Origin: Pyropia haitanensis
Lineage: Eukaryota > Rhodophyta > Bangiophyceae > Bangiales > Bangiaceae
Direction of reading: 5' to 3'
DNA: 64,000 nucleotides
Assembly (NCBI GenBank): GCA_008729055.1
Contig: SDUX01000003.1
Location: 744,001-808,000 of the forward strand
Part shown: positions 11,806 through 23,431 of the stretch, one piece after another
Layout of the letters: every line of letters starts with the position of its first letter
Numbering within the stretch: position 1 is the first letter of the stretch
Made by a program: the position numbers and the translations under genes
Notes under the pieces: model-generated
What the model was told of the DNA's origin: nothing
Databases searched by the model: none
Seen by the model: the letters and a program-made list of their open reading frames with translations, nothing else

Positions 11806-11911
11806 CGCGGGGGGCAGAGGGGGGCGGGGGGGGGGCGGCTGGCGCCATCGCGGCCGCGTCGTCGGCGGCGGCGGCGTTGGCGTCGGGTGTCGGCGGCGGC
11901 GGAGGCGGAAG

Positions 11912-11954
<43 letters not shown>

Positions 11955-13893
11955 TGTTCCCCCAGAGCCCACCACCACCCCCGTCGCCCCCGCCGCCACG
12001 CGCGGGGTGCGTGACGGCGGCGGCCGCGGTGGCGGTGGGGGGCAGCGCAAGGTCTGGTGGTGAACAAAAAAAAAAAAAAAAGGGAAAGAGTGAAGCGGGT
12101 GGCAGGGGTGGGGGGGGTGAGGGGCAGAGGACGACCGGCGGCGGGGTCAGGGCCGCCGCTCCTCAACCCGCGCTGCACGCCGCCGCGCCGCGCGCCGCGG
12201 CGGCGGCGCACCCCCGGCGGCCGCACCCCCCGTCCAAGCGCGATCGCGGGGTGGCGGTCGGGGTGGGGGTGGCCCGGCGGGGGCGGCGGCGAAAGCAGCG
12301 CACAGGCGTCGGGCGGGAGGGGGAGGGGCGGGAGGGACGGAACGGCACAGCCGCGTTTGCCGCGCCGCGCCGCGCGCCGCCCCCAGAGCCGGCACCAATC
12401 TACACACCATAGGCGCCGTCCCAGCACCGACACCGCTGTCGCGAGCAGTCCGCCCGCGCCCACGTGAGGGGGAGAGGCGAGGAGGCAGACAAGAAGGGGG
12501 GGGGGGGAAGAAAAGGCGAAAAGAAGAGGGGGGGGAGTGAAGGAGGGGGGTCAAGCAGGGAGGGAAACAATGGCGTGGCTCAGGGGAGGGGGGGGGAGGC
12601 CCAGCTTGCACGCCGCGTCCACCGCCCGGCCTTGCCGGCGGCGACGGCGGCGCACGCAATGCATATCTCCCCGCCAATGGCGAGCGGGGGGGGGCCGACG
12701 CCGCCACGCAAAAACCATGGGAGGGGAAGGGGGGGAGGAGGGAGGGAGCCATACTGGCCGGCGTCGGTGACGCGGACAGTGAGGGCGGGAGGGGGATGCG
12801 GCGGTCGAGGGGAGGGGCGGAGGAACGGGGGGAACGTCGCTCACCCCCCCTTCCTCAACCCACCCCGTGAGGAATAATCATAGCGCCGGCACGTGCGGGG
12901 GCGGACAGCAGCTGCGCGGGGGCGCCTTGATGAAGCACGGGGGGGGGGGAGGGAGTGCGCCCCCACCGGGAGCGCGTGGCGGCGGCATCACGCTCATGAG
13001 GAGGGAGGGGGAGCGCGGCGCCGGGCTCGACGAGCGACCCAAAGACTGTCAGCCACGTGGCCGCCGTGCCCACCACGAAGCGCAGGTGGTCAGGGCCGCC
13101 CGGCACAGTCTTGCACGGGGAGGCAAGTTTGTAGTTGTGCTATTCCTGCCGGATTTGTTCGCCAGGTTGTCCACCAATCAAGGATCTCCCTGTACCGAGA
13201 CTGATGGCGGGAGAGTGGGAACGCACACACCTCGGTTGAAAGCCCCCCCATCACAGGGGCCTGGAGAGAGGGGGGGTACCCTCCCGCCTTCTTTCAAAAA
13301 CGTCGGGCCTCTGTTCATACTCGTGGCCACGGCCAATGGACACGTGCCACGTTACGCTCGACACGCCACCCCACCCAAAAAGGGCGGGATCGGCCCAGCT
13401 TGGATGGGCACGACAGGGGGCACACCACCGCAGCGCACTCAAGCTGTGGCAGCGATGCCCCTTGGCAGACCGGTTGCCCCCACACCCCACACCCCCGCCG
13501 TCTTTGCAGCCGAGTCACCCCGCCGACGCACGCCGACACTGTCGTGGGAGTGTGACGGCGGCGTCGGATCGCCCACTCTGGTCATCCGTGGGTGGAGTAC
13601 GGCGCGGTCGTGCCCTTTGCCGTGGTGCCCCCCTCCCTCCCCGTCCGATCCGCCCCGCTCGCATCGCGGGTGGCGCGTCGCTACGCTACCCGTCGCGGCG
13701 GCTGGTCCATCGCCCGCCCCCCTGCCCCAGCCGCGTGCGGTGGTGCGGAGCGTAGCTCTCCCCGCCTCCCCCCGCCCACCCACCACCCCCTCTACCCCCG
13801 CCCTACCCTCCCATCCCCGCTCCACCCCGCTGGTGTCCGCCCTCGTCGCCATTTTCCGACCGAGCGTGTTGAGCGCGCCCCGCTGCTATCCCC
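11806..13893. promoter_or_regulatory. Divergent intergenic region between the HHE-like gene and the duplicated-motif gene
   Basis: 2.1 kb without a supported gene. It contains a run of 17 A (about 12066-12082), several G-runs of 9-12, and CCAAT at 13174-13178 and 13333-13337. A 13080-13400 pocket is less GC-rich than its flanks and is the likeliest promoter zone for the gene starting at 13894. Open frames here read as composition shadows. Confidence 0.35.
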
Positions 13894-14032
13894 ATGGAGC
13901 GGTCGCCCGGCATCACCAAGCACTTTTGGCGGCGGCGCAAGAGCACCTCCTTTGCCGCGTCGCCTGCCGCGGCCGCCGCGGCCGCCGCCGCGGCGGCGGC
14001 GGCGGCCAAGCGCGGCCGCACCCCCGCTGACG

Positions 14033-14063
<31 letters not shown>

Positions 14064-14229
14064 CGGCGGCGGCGGCGGTCGGGTCAAGCCCGCCGCGGAC
14101 GCGGGGGTGCTGCCCCCCCCCGACCCGGCGCCGGCGGCCGCGTCGTCGCCGCGGCCGCCGCGGGCGGGCGGCGCGGCCACCGAGCCGCGGCGCCCCGCCG
14201 CGGCCACCGCCGGCGACGCTGCCGCGGCG

Positions 14230-14262
<33 letters not shown>

Positions 14263-14731
14263 ACCACCACCACCACCACCGCCGCCGCCGCCGCACCCGC
14301 CGCCCCGGGTGCGGCCGTCAAGGCCGAGGCGGCCGGCGTTCGCGGCGGCCCCGCGCCTGGCGGTGACGCCACCGCCGCGGCGACGGCGGCGGCGGCGGCG
14401 GCGGTCGCCACCGCCGGGGCGGTGGCGGCTCCCGCCCCTCCCCCCCCCCCCCCCCCTCCGCCGCCGCCGCCGCCCCCCTCCCCCAACCGTCTGTTCCGCC
14501 GGCGGGTGTCGAGGCCGGCGTGCGCGCGTCCGCCGACGCCGCGGCCGCCCCCCCCGCCGCCCGGTCGTCGGCGCGGCGCCGCGCCCTCGACGCCCGCCTC
14601 ATCCGCCCCATCCGCGCGTCGCGGCGGGTGGCGGCGCTGACGGAGGCGTCGCTCCTCGGCCTCGTCTCGTCCTACGTCGACACCACCGCCGCCCGTGGCG
14701 GCGACGGCGGTGGCGGTGGCGGTGGCGGTGG

Positions 14732-14762
<31 letters not shown>

Positions 14763-15182
14763 GGCGGCGGCGGTGGCGGCGGGGCGGCACGCGCGGGCGG
14801 TGGCGGCGGTGTCACCGTCCAGACGGCGCCGCCGCCTGCCGCCCCGCCGCCACCCGCGGCGGCCACCACCACCACCACCACCACCACCACCACCACCACC
14901 CCCCGCCCCCCCGTCGCGGTTGCCGTGCCGGCCGTGGCGGCCGGCGGTGGCACCCGCGGCGGGGGTGGCGGGCGGGGTGCCGCCGCCGCCGCCGCCGCGC
15001 GCGCGCGGGGCGGCCTCGATGCGGGCCTCGCCCGCCGCGTGCGCCGGCGGCGGGCGGTGCCGCTCGACGCGGCGGCGCTGCTCGCCGAGGTGGGCGCGTA
15101 CGTGGATGTGGGCGCCGCCGTGGCGGCGCCGGAAGGGGGGGGGGGGTCGCCCGCCGCCCGCAGCCGCGCGCGGAGGAGATGA
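13894..15182 (+). CDS. Low-complexity protein with a duplicated ~37-residue motif, unrecognised
   Basis: Starts MERSPGITKHFWRRRKSTSF at 13894 in a CCATGG context, then Ala, Gly, Thr and Pro runs. The frame changes in the C-run around 14440-14475; the second segment ends at the TGA at 15180-15182. Two copies of one motif stand out in the low complexity. One is near 14600-14690 (LDARLIRPIRASRR...LLGLVSSYVDTTAA), the other near 15015-15120 (LDAGLARRVRRRR...LLAEVGAYVDVGAA). Both have a basic stretch, a hydrophobic LL..V..YVD core and a small-residue tail. Conservation of the pair inside otherwise random-looking sequence argues that the gene is real. No known family comes to mind; the motif could be a short helical binding element. 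It converges on MRE11 at only about 230 bases. Confidence 0.5.
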
Positions 15183-15411
15183 GGGCGCGCGGTTGGGGGG
15201 GGGGAAAGGATGGGATGGGGGGGGGGGGGTGGGGGCGGGACGGGCGGCGACGCGGGCCGGTCGGATGGGACACGCCAGCGACGGCGCGGCGGCCGTCGCG
15301 TATGTATGTACATGGACGTCCAACGCTGCGGTAACGCCGTCGCCCGCCCCCCCCCCCCCCCCCCCGCCCCCCCAAAAAAGAAAAGACTTGCTGCCCCCCC
15401 CCCCCCCCCCC

Positions 15412-16279
15412 TCACATCCCATTGTCCTCCTCCTCATCGTCGTCCAGGTCGTACACCGCACTCGCCGGCGTCGCCGACCGCCCCCCCCCCCGTGCCGACG
15501 ACGCCGGCGGCGGGCTCGCCGCGGCGCCACCCGCGCCGAGCGCGTCGGCCTTGCGCTTGCGGCCCGCCGCGCCGGGCCGCCGGCGGCCGACCGACCCAAA
15601 CGCGCTCCCGGCCGACGCCCGCGACGCGGCGGCGGCGGCGGCGGCGGCGCGGCCGCGCGGCCGCGGCGGCGGCGTGGCTGCCGCCGCCGTCGACGCCGCG
15701 GCGGCCGCCCGCCCACGCCCGCGGCTGGCGCGGCCGCGCGGGGGGGACGCCGACGCGGGCGTGTACGCGTCGTCGTCGTCGTCGCCGTCGGCGCCCGCCT
15801 CCTCCCCGTCGTCGTCGTCGAGGACCGCGGCCGCCGCCGCCCGCGCGCGGGCGGCGCGCCGCGGCGGCGGCGCGGGCGCCGCCGCCGCCGCGGCGGTGGC
15901 GGCGGCAGCGGCGGCGGCAGCCGCCGCGGCCCGCCGCACCGCCGCGGCGGTGGGGGGCTTGGCCGCCGCCGCCGCCGCCGCCGCCGCGCCGCCGCCGCGC
16001 CCCCGCCCGCGCCCCCGCCCGCGGCCGCGGCCGCCGCGGGCGGCCGCCCCCCGCCCCGTCCCCGTCATGGCATCCGAGTCGTCGTCGTCCGTCGACGCCA
16101 CCCCGTCATCGGGTAGCCCGCCGTCGGCCGCGTCTGCCGCGTCGGCGGGGTTGACGCGCAGCTGGGGGAACTCGGACAGCACCGCGTCAATGTGGGCGAG
16201 GCGGCTTTGGGCGGCGGCGGCGGCGCCGACGGCGGCCGCCGCGGCGCCGGTGGCCGCCCCCCCCGGCGTGCCGCCAGAC

Positions 16280-16320
<41 letters not shown>

Positions 16321-16680
16321 ACCGGCGGCGGCACCCGCGGCGGCGCTGGACGCCGCCCCCGCCGGCGGCGTCGCCTTGGCCACTGGCAGGTGCGCCTCGG
16401 CGGCGGCGAGCGCCTTCTTCGCGTCCTCGGCGAGGATCTTGGCAACCTCCTCCCCCCCCAGCGGCGCCGCCGACGCGGCCTGCTGCGCCGCCAGCGCCTT
16501 GCGGGTGGACGCGAGGAAGCCGTCGACGTGGTCGGGGATGGCCTTGGCCTCGTTCTTGTCCACAAACTGGTCCACCGCGTCGTTGAGCTCGTCCAGGTGC
16601 AGCATCTCGAGGCCGCGGCCCTTGACGAGGTAGTGGTGGACGAGCTCGGGCACCTGCAGGGCGTCCCGCTTGGCCGCGTC

Positions 16681-16712
<32 letters not shown>

Positions 16713-18444
16713 GGACGGCAAACGCGCCCTCTGCTTCCTCCAGCGCCTCCTGCTCGGCCGCGTCGGGGCCGCCGTCGCCGCCGTCGGCGGCGGTGCCCGT
16801 CAAGCCACGGAGGACGCCCACCCGCCGCACGCCGACCGTGCGGCGACGAAAAAAGTGGAGGATGTCCCCGGCGTTGGCCACCGACTTGACAAACGGCTGG
16901 CCAAAGCGGTGGGTGGAGAGCGTCGTGAAGCCGCCCGAGTACTCGACGCGCAGCCGCACCAGGGGCGGCCGCAGCCGCGGCACGAGCGCCCGCCGGTACC
17001 ACGCGCGGGAGGGGAGGAGGTAGTCATCCATCTGCTGGTACGCGTCGTCGGCCGGGTCGCCCGCCGCCGCGGCGGCGTCTCCAGCGTCGGCCGCGGCGGC
17101 GTCCTCGTCCATATCGTCGTCGGTGCCGCCGGCCGCGCCCCCCCCCCCCCCCCCCGACGGCGGCGGCGCGCCGTCGGCGGGGGTGCCCCCCCCCCTGTCG
17201 CACCGCGTACGACTCCTTTTTCGTGTCAAACCGGGCCGCCGCGGCCGCGGCGGCGGCCGACACGCGCCCCTTGAGCAGCTCCGCCACCCGCGCCGTGTCC
17301 TCTGGGTCCCCGTCGGGCAGCTCGGCCGACAGCGACACGTCCTCGGTGACAAACTCGCGGACGGTCTGGAGCGGGATGCTGACCACCTGGTGCTGCGTCT
17401 TGAACAGCCGCAGCAGCACCACGTGCTTGGGCCGCGCCTCCCCGGCCGACAGGGACGTCGCGACCGACGAGCCGGGCTGGCAGACGGCCGGCGCCTCGCC
17501 GACGGGCTCGGGGTACGAGTCGTGCTCGTGGCCCCACAGGACAAAGTGGAGCCACGACGGCAGCATGTCGGTGGAGATGGACTTGGAGGAGCCGCGCGTC
17601 ACCCGGTTCTGGTGCAGCACAAACAGGTTGAACCAGTCGTCCGCGGGTGCCGCCGCGGCGGCCGCGGCGGCGGCCGCAGTCGACGCCCCACCGTCGCCGC
17701 CGTCGCCGTCTTCGTCGTCGCCGTCGGCCGCCGCGGCACCGGCGTCACCCCCCCCCTCCCCGCCGCCTTGCTGCCGCACCAGCGGCGCCTCCCCCGACGC
17801 GGGCGCCACCCACGTGAGGTTCTTCTCGAGCGACCACGTCGTGTACAGCCGCTCGTCGCGCACATTCCCCAGCCCGTACAGCGCCGCGCGCGTCACCCCC
17901 TTCTCCAGCAGCACCGGCACGAGCGAGATGCGCTTCGCGTCGGGCACCCGCCCAAAGTAGTTGACGAGGCACGCCGCCTGGAGGATGTCGAGTGCCGACA
18001 GCGGGGCGGAGCCGACCCCCCCCACGTCCCCCCCCCCGCCCCCCCCGTGCCCGTCGGGTCGTCGTGGTTCCCGTGGATGACAAACACGGGCAGCGACACG
18101 TGCACGTACGGGTTCATATAGTTGACGGTGGGGGTGCCAAACGCGGCGGCCGCGTCGGAGCGGCAGGCGAGCGCCACGGGCGGGGAGTCCCCGAGCGTCG
18201 CCTCGCGCAGCAGCTCCATCGCGCGGAGCGTCGTTGACCGGCTCGGCTTGTTGTCGTGGAAGAGGTCCCCGCCGAGGAGCAGCGCGTCGACGGCGTTGGC
18301 GCGGGCGATTTGGAGGATCTCGGCAAACGCGCGGAAGCTGTCGTCGCCGCGGACGGGGTGCTTCTCCATGTAGCCGAGGTGGTTGTCCGTCGCGAGGAGG
18401 ATGGTCATGACGTTGGCGGGGTGGAACTCGGGATCCCGGCCCAT
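15412..18444 (-). CDS. MRE11: MRE11 double-strand-break repair nuclease (frame-interrupted)
   Basis: The nuclease subunit of the MRE11-RAD50-NBS1 complex (3'-5' exonuclease and endonuclease; Mn-dependent; nuclear). The start is the ATG at 18444, in CCACCATGG. All phosphoesterase motifs are visible: [11 protein letters not shown] (residues about 18-28), [26 protein letters not shown] and LWGHEHDS with its HxH pair. The capping/DNA-binding part follows ([36 protein letters not shown]). The C-terminus is Ala/Gly-rich with RG repeats (a GAR-like stretch), acidic blocks and a final [14 protein letters not shown]. The frame changes twice, in C-runs at 18016-18046 and at 17186-17195; every catalytic motif is otherwise intact. 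The stop is TGA at 15412-15414. It diverges from the small membrane-protein gene. Confidence 0.95.
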
Positions 18445-19272
18445 GGTGGTGGCGACCGTCGGCAAGACAAGAACTGGGGGTGGGGGGGGGGGGGGTGGGG
18501 GGAACGGGGGACGAGGGGGACCAGCAGCGCTGCCTGTGAGCACCGAAAGTGGAGAGGCGGACAGACGACGAGGCGGACGGGGCACGCCGCGACGGCCGCG
18601 GCTTGGACGACGCGGTGGGCAGGGCGCCGACACGTAGCGGGCCCACACTCACGCGGCACAGAGGGACCGTCGCCGCGATGGCATGCCGGTTTCCACGGCG
18701 ACGAGACGGCCGAGGAGCCCCACAAGTGGCGTCGTCGATGACGGGGTCGATGGCGGGGTCGATAGGGGCGGCGGCGACGCGCAGCGCCGACTGGCCGACG
18801 CGGGAGAGGGGGCAAGCGGGTGCACCCAAACCCGGCTGGTCGGCTGCGCGGATCAGCGCCCCCACAACGGCGGACTGTCCACAGCCCAAGGTGCAATGCA
18901 AGCACAACTACATGTCAGTGAGAGGATTTGCAGTTTGTGGATACAGTAGCCCCCATCATGGTCGATTCTTTGAGGATGCTGCGACTGACGCTGGGCCGGT
19001 CGCTCCGGAGCGGCCCGCCTCGCGTCGCCGCTCTGTCGCCGCGGTCGACGCAAACAGCCGCGCCCCAAAGACCCGCGGCCCACCCGCCCTTCATCCACCG
19101 CGGCGACCACGCCCCCCCCTCCCACCGGACGGATCCCCCCCGCCGCGCCCACCCCACCCCCTCCTCCGGTCCGCGTGGGCCTCGCCACCCCTCCCCCCCC
19201 CCCCACCCCCCCAGTGGCCGCCGCCGCCGCCGCCACCGCCACCGCCGCCGCCACCGCCGCCCGCCCGCCGCC
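18445..19272. promoter_or_regulatory. Divergent intergenic region, MRE11 / small membrane protein
   Basis: 830 bases between divergent starts. It includes G-runs just upstream of MRE11 (about 18476-18502) and a mildly AT-richer pocket near 18890-18970. Probably a two-way promoter by position; no core element recognised. Confidence 0.35.
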
Positions 19273-19944
19273 ATGGTCCGCGGCGACGGCGGTCGCCTGT
19301 CCCCCCGGCGGTCCCCCCGCGGCTCGCCGCAGCCGTCGCCGTCGACGGCGGGCTCGGAACGGCCGGGCGCGGGCATCTTCCTGTCGGAAACGGATGATGG
19401 CGTCAGCGACTCGGACACGTCGTCCGACTACTCGGTCGAGGTGAGCGGCGTGTGGGGGCCGAGGCTCCGCCAGATGTACGTCGTTGTTTTTTTTTTTTGT
19501 TTTTTTTTTTTTCTGGAGTGGGGGGTGTGTAGGGGGGGGGGCTTGAGGTTTGGGCGCCCCCAGGGGGCGCGGCGGCGGTCGTTGGCAACGGCGCCTGCCG
19601 GGCTCGACGCAGCTGTGTCGGCACCGCGCTGACGATCCATCCCGCCGCACGCCGTCGTTTTTGTTGTCCCTGGCCCGCCACGCCCCTCCGCTGCTGCTGG
19701 CCATGGCTGCCCATTCCCATGTGGGCATCCTCCTGCTGTATGTTTGCGTTTGTTGCGCCTTGTTCCCGACGGTGGGGTCCACCACCACGCCGCCCGCTGC
19801 TCCCCCAACAGGTCCACAACGATGACCGTCTGCATGCTCCAGCCGTTCCTCATTGGCCTGTCGGGCGCGTTTGGCATGTCGGTCGGCTACGCGCTCTTTG
19901 ACCGCGTCGCCCGCGTCTTTTCCAAGAGGCAGCCGGTGGCGTGA
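19273..19944 (+). CDS. Small predicted tail-anchored membrane protein (two exons, 89 residues)
   Basis: Exon 1 (19273-19440) starts in GCCGCCATGG and encodes a Ser/Pro/Arg-rich then acidic segment ending SDTSSDYSVE. A GTGAGC donor at 19441 joins in phase 0 to exon 2 at 19843, after the acceptor TGCTCCAG. Exon 2 reads PFLIGLSGAFGMSVGYALFD, then RVARVFSKRQPVA and the TGA at 19942-19944. The product would be a cytosolic acidic head and one C-terminal membrane segment with a short basic tail. The alternative acceptor CAACAG at 19806-19811 would shift exon 2 into a non-membrane frame, so I prefer the downstream one. I do not recognise the family. A small organelle or ER membrane-complex subunit is possible but unproven. 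Confidence 0.5.
19441..19842 (+). other. Intron of the small membrane-protein gene
   Basis: GT (GTGAGC) at 19441 to AG at 19841-19842, 402 bases. It contains a T-rich tract at 19486-19513 and is less GC-rich than the exons, which supports intron status. Phase 0. Confidence 0.5.
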
Positions 19945-20798
19945 GGCGGAGGGGGTGCGGGCGGGTGGGTGGGTGGGTGGGTGGGTGGGGTGGGGGGGGG
20001 GGACTGGGGGAGCTGGAGGGGGTGGCGGGGCGGGGGAGGTTGGCGAGGGACGGCCCAACCTGAAAAGGGGTTGGGGGGAGGAGACGTCCTACCCCGGGAA
20101 TGGGTTGGGCGGTGGCGGGTGGGGGCGAGGGCGGGGTGGGATAGAGGTTCGGGGCGGGGCGCAGCTGCTTTCTGTCGTCCCATTGGGGGGGGCACGGCGC
20201 GATCGGGTGGGGGGTCTGGGTGCGGGGGGCGGTGAGTGTCGGCCGGCCCTGGGAAACGCTGCGCCGGGTGACCACCGCGGCGGCGGCACGCGTATTTTGC
20301 GTGGCGGGGCGCCCCGCCTGCCCGTGGGTGCTGTCACGCGCGCTTCCGCGGTGGCCCTTGCGCACGACGGTGGCGGTGGGGGGGGAGCTGGTGGTGCCGC
20401 TGCGGCTTGGGGAGGGAGAGGAGTGGGAGCGGCCGGCGGCCGGGAGCGGGAGGGGCGGGAGCGGGGCGGACCGGTGGCTTGCCTGCTGCGGCCACGCAGC
20501 GCGCCCGCATGGGGGCGATGGACGGCCGCGGTTGTGCCGGCGCGGTCGCCCGCGGCGTCGCGGGGGACCGCGCGGGCGCCCCCGACTACCCCCCCCTCTT
20601 CCCGCCCGCCGCCATGTGGGCAGCCGCAGCGCCGCGCCATTGCGGGACGTAGTTTTTTTTTGTTGTTGTTGTGGCCGCCTCGTCCGTGCGCTGTGGGGGC
20701 GGCGGGCGGGCGCGAGGGGTCGGCGCGGCTGTGGCACGCCGCCTGGTCGCGGGCCGCAGCGGCGCGCGTCGGCTGGAGCGGACGGCGGGCTGGGGGCG
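19945..20798. other. Convergent intergenic region with a (GGGT)n tract
   Basis: 850 bases between two 3' ends. It is very G-rich on the + strand. The (GGGT) array at 19963-20000 is listed separately. A T-run with GTT repeats lies at 20650-20672. Open frames are Gly/Arg/Pro shadows. Confidence 0.35.
19963..20000 (+). repeat. (GGGT)n array, G-quadruplex-prone
   Basis: Seven GGGT-type units in tandem, then GGGG and a longer G-run. This is an ideal G4 motif just 3' of the small membrane-protein stop codon, so it would fall in that gene's 3' region as RNA. Confidence 0.8.
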
Positions 20799-21580
20799 TC
20801 ACGCTGCCCCCGACCGCACCGCCGCGGCCGGCGGTGCCGCCGCCGCCGCCGCTGGCGACCGCGCCGCAGCCGGCGGCGGCGGCGTCGCCGCGCGTCGCAC
20901 CCCCGCGCCCGCCGCCGCTGCCGCCGCCGTCGCCGCCGCCGCCTGGTCTGCCGCGCCCCGCCCAGCCGTCTCCCGCGCGGTGGCGGCGGCGGCGGCGGCC
21001 GCCGCCGCGGCCGGCGGCGGCGTCATGGCGAGGACGCCGCCCCCCCCCAGGCACACCTCCCCCCGCTCCCCCCCGTACAGCACCACCGCCTGGCCAGTGC
21101 TGACGCGCCGGACGGGCGCCGCAAACGCCAGCCGCAGCGTCCGGCTCGCGCGTGCCACCGCCGCGCGGTCCACCCCCGTCGTCCCCCCCCCCGTTGCCGC
21201 CGCGGCGTCCCCCGCCGTCCCCGCCGGGGCGGCGCCCGCCCACGTGGCCGCCGCCTCGGCCGGCGCGTAGCCGCCGACGCCCACCACTTCCGCCGCCTCC
21301 CCCTCCCGCTCGGCGTCGGCGTCGGCATTGGCGCCGCCGCGCGGCGGCGGCGGCGGCGGCGGCGGCTCGTCCACCCCCACCACCGCCACCCGCACCGGCG
21401 GGTCCACATTGTTCAGCGCCGCCCAGCCAACGACCGCCGCGGCCGCCGCGGCCGGCGACGGGTGCCGCGCCGCGACGGCGGCAATGTGGCCAAAGAGGCC
21501 GCCCACCACCGCGCCGCGGGCGTACAGGGCGGGGTGGTTGGCGCCCGCGGCGACCGCCACCATTGTCGCGGGCGCCCGGC

Positions 21581-21614
<34 letters not shown>

Positions 21615-22594
21615 GGCCACCGGCTGCGGCTTGTCCACCACGTACCACGGGGCGGCGGCGCCGCCAATGCGGGCGCGCTGCCCGACCGCGAGCAGCGCGG
21701 GCGGCACCGCCGGGCGGCGGGCGCCCCCCCAGCCCCCCCCCCCTTCTCCCGTACGACCCGCCCCGTATCCACGTCGACGTACAGCGGCGCCGCCGCCACG
21801 ACCGCCGGTGGCAGGTGCGGGCGGAGCAGGTCGGCGAGGCCGCGGCGGCGGTTGGCGACAAAGCAGATCCCCCGCGACGACCGCCGCGTGGCGGCCGGGA
21901 GTCCCAGGTGCGCCGCGACGGCGCGGACGGCCGCCTTGGAGAGGCCCCCGACGGGAAAGAGGACGCGGCGGAAGGTGGCGGGCGGCACGGAGGCGAGGAA
22001 GTAGGACTGGTCGGCCGCGGCGTCGGTGGCACGGAGGAGGAGGGGGACACCCCGGTGGGGGGGGGGGGTCCACCACGGCTGCGCGCCGCCGCCGGCGACG
22101 GCCGCCGCGTCGGCCGCGTCGGCCGCGGCGGCCGCCTGTTGGCGCGCAGCACGGAGGGCGCCACCGCCGACCCACTCGCCCCCCCCCCCCCCCACGTCTT
22201 CGGCTCCCCCCTCCCCCTCGCCCGCGCTCCCCCCCCACAGGCCCTCCCCCCCCCACGCGTCGGCTAGGACACTGGCCAACCCCAGGGCCTCCCCCCCCCC
22301 CCCCCCCCAACCACCCCCACCCGCGCGTAGTGCCCCGTTGCGAGCGTGGCCCCCCGCGGCAGCCGCCCGAGGAGCGCCCCAAACTTGACCACCGCGTTGC
22401 ACGCGAGGTCCCCATTCGCCGCCCGCCCCGCCGCGACGCCGCGGACGAGCAGCGGCGCAAAGACGCCCGCCCAGTAGGCGCCGGTTAGGTCCACCTGCCG
22501 CAGCGGTCGGGTGATGCCGGCGGCCGCCGCGGCGGCGGTGGCGGCCGCCACGTCCCGCTCCCAGTCACACGCGGTGGGGGGGGGGCGGGAGGGG

Positions 22595-22642
<48 letters not shown>

Positions 22643-23431
22643 GCCCGGCGGGGCGGCAGCGACCGCGTCGTGGGGGTGGCCACGCCGTCCACCTCACCCT
22701 CCCCCCCCAGCCCCCCCCCACCGCCGCGGCTGACCCCCCTGCCGCGGCCGCTCCCCCTCCCGCCCCCACCCCCGCTCCCGCTCCCGCGCCGCGTCCTCCC
22801 AGTCCGCCGCCGCGGTCGCCGCGTCCCAGCAGCGGGCGAGGACCGGCGTGACGTCGGCGCCCGCGGCGACGAGCACCGCCGCCGCCACCGACGAGTCGAC
22901 GCCGCCAGAGAGGGCAACGTGGACGGGGCGGCCGCCGGCAACGGCGGGCGTGACCGCCGCGACGGTGCGGGCAAAGAGGGTGGCGGCGGGGGGGGGGGCA
23001 TGGCTGGGGCGGCGTGCGCGAGAGTGGGGAGGGGGGGGGGAGGGGAGGGGGTGGGGGAGAAATGAGAGGCGGGCGGGGGGGGGTGGGGAGGGGGGGCGAG
23101 CAGGGACGGATGGGGGTGAGAGGGGATGCGGCGAAAAGGGATGGGGGTTAGCGGGGGGACAGCAGAATGGAAGGGGGAGGAGAAACGGGGGGGGTGAGTG
23201 AAGGGGAGACGAGCGTAGGGGGAAAGGGTGAATGGGGGGGGTGATTGAAAGGGGGGGAAGGTGAGGGGCGGATGGGTGAAGAGGGGGGGGGCGACCAGGG
23301 GCGGGATGGACTGCGATGGCGGGTGGGGCGCGGGCGAAGAAGGGGCAACGTCGTCCGGCATTGACGACGATGCCTCGTCCAGATCCGGCCCACGGGGCCA
23401 GCTCTTTCCACAGCGTCTGCGGCGGCGTCAT
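20799..23431 (-). CDS. tRNA-specific 2-thiouridylase, MnmA/TRMU family (frame-interrupted)
   Basis: Transfers sulphur to U34 of tRNAs for Lys, Glu and Gln, normally in mitochondria or plastids. Visible motifs in order: PP-loop HVALSGGVDSSVAAAV (about 22880-22925), ACNAVVKFG and LATGHYARV (22320-22400), DQSYFLASVPP, RSSRGICFVANRR with the catalytic Cys (21850-21870), VGQRARIGG (about 21670-21700), and the C-terminal beta domain RRVSTGQAVVLY. The protein is spread over four frames with changes at about 22700-22720, at the 18-C run 22291-22308, and at 21725-21743. The start is uncertain. An in-frame Met at 23431 opens a Pro/Ser/His-rich leader that could be a targeting peptide, or partly an unspliced intron (pyrimidine-rich 23000-23330). 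The stop lies at 20799. It converges with the small membrane-protein gene. Confidence 0.85.

Noticed and set aside
19806..19901. The upstream acceptor CAACAG for the small membrane-protein intron
   Set aside because: It gives VHNDDRLHAPAV-type sequence with no membrane segment; the acceptor at 19842 restores a hydrophobic helix in phase.
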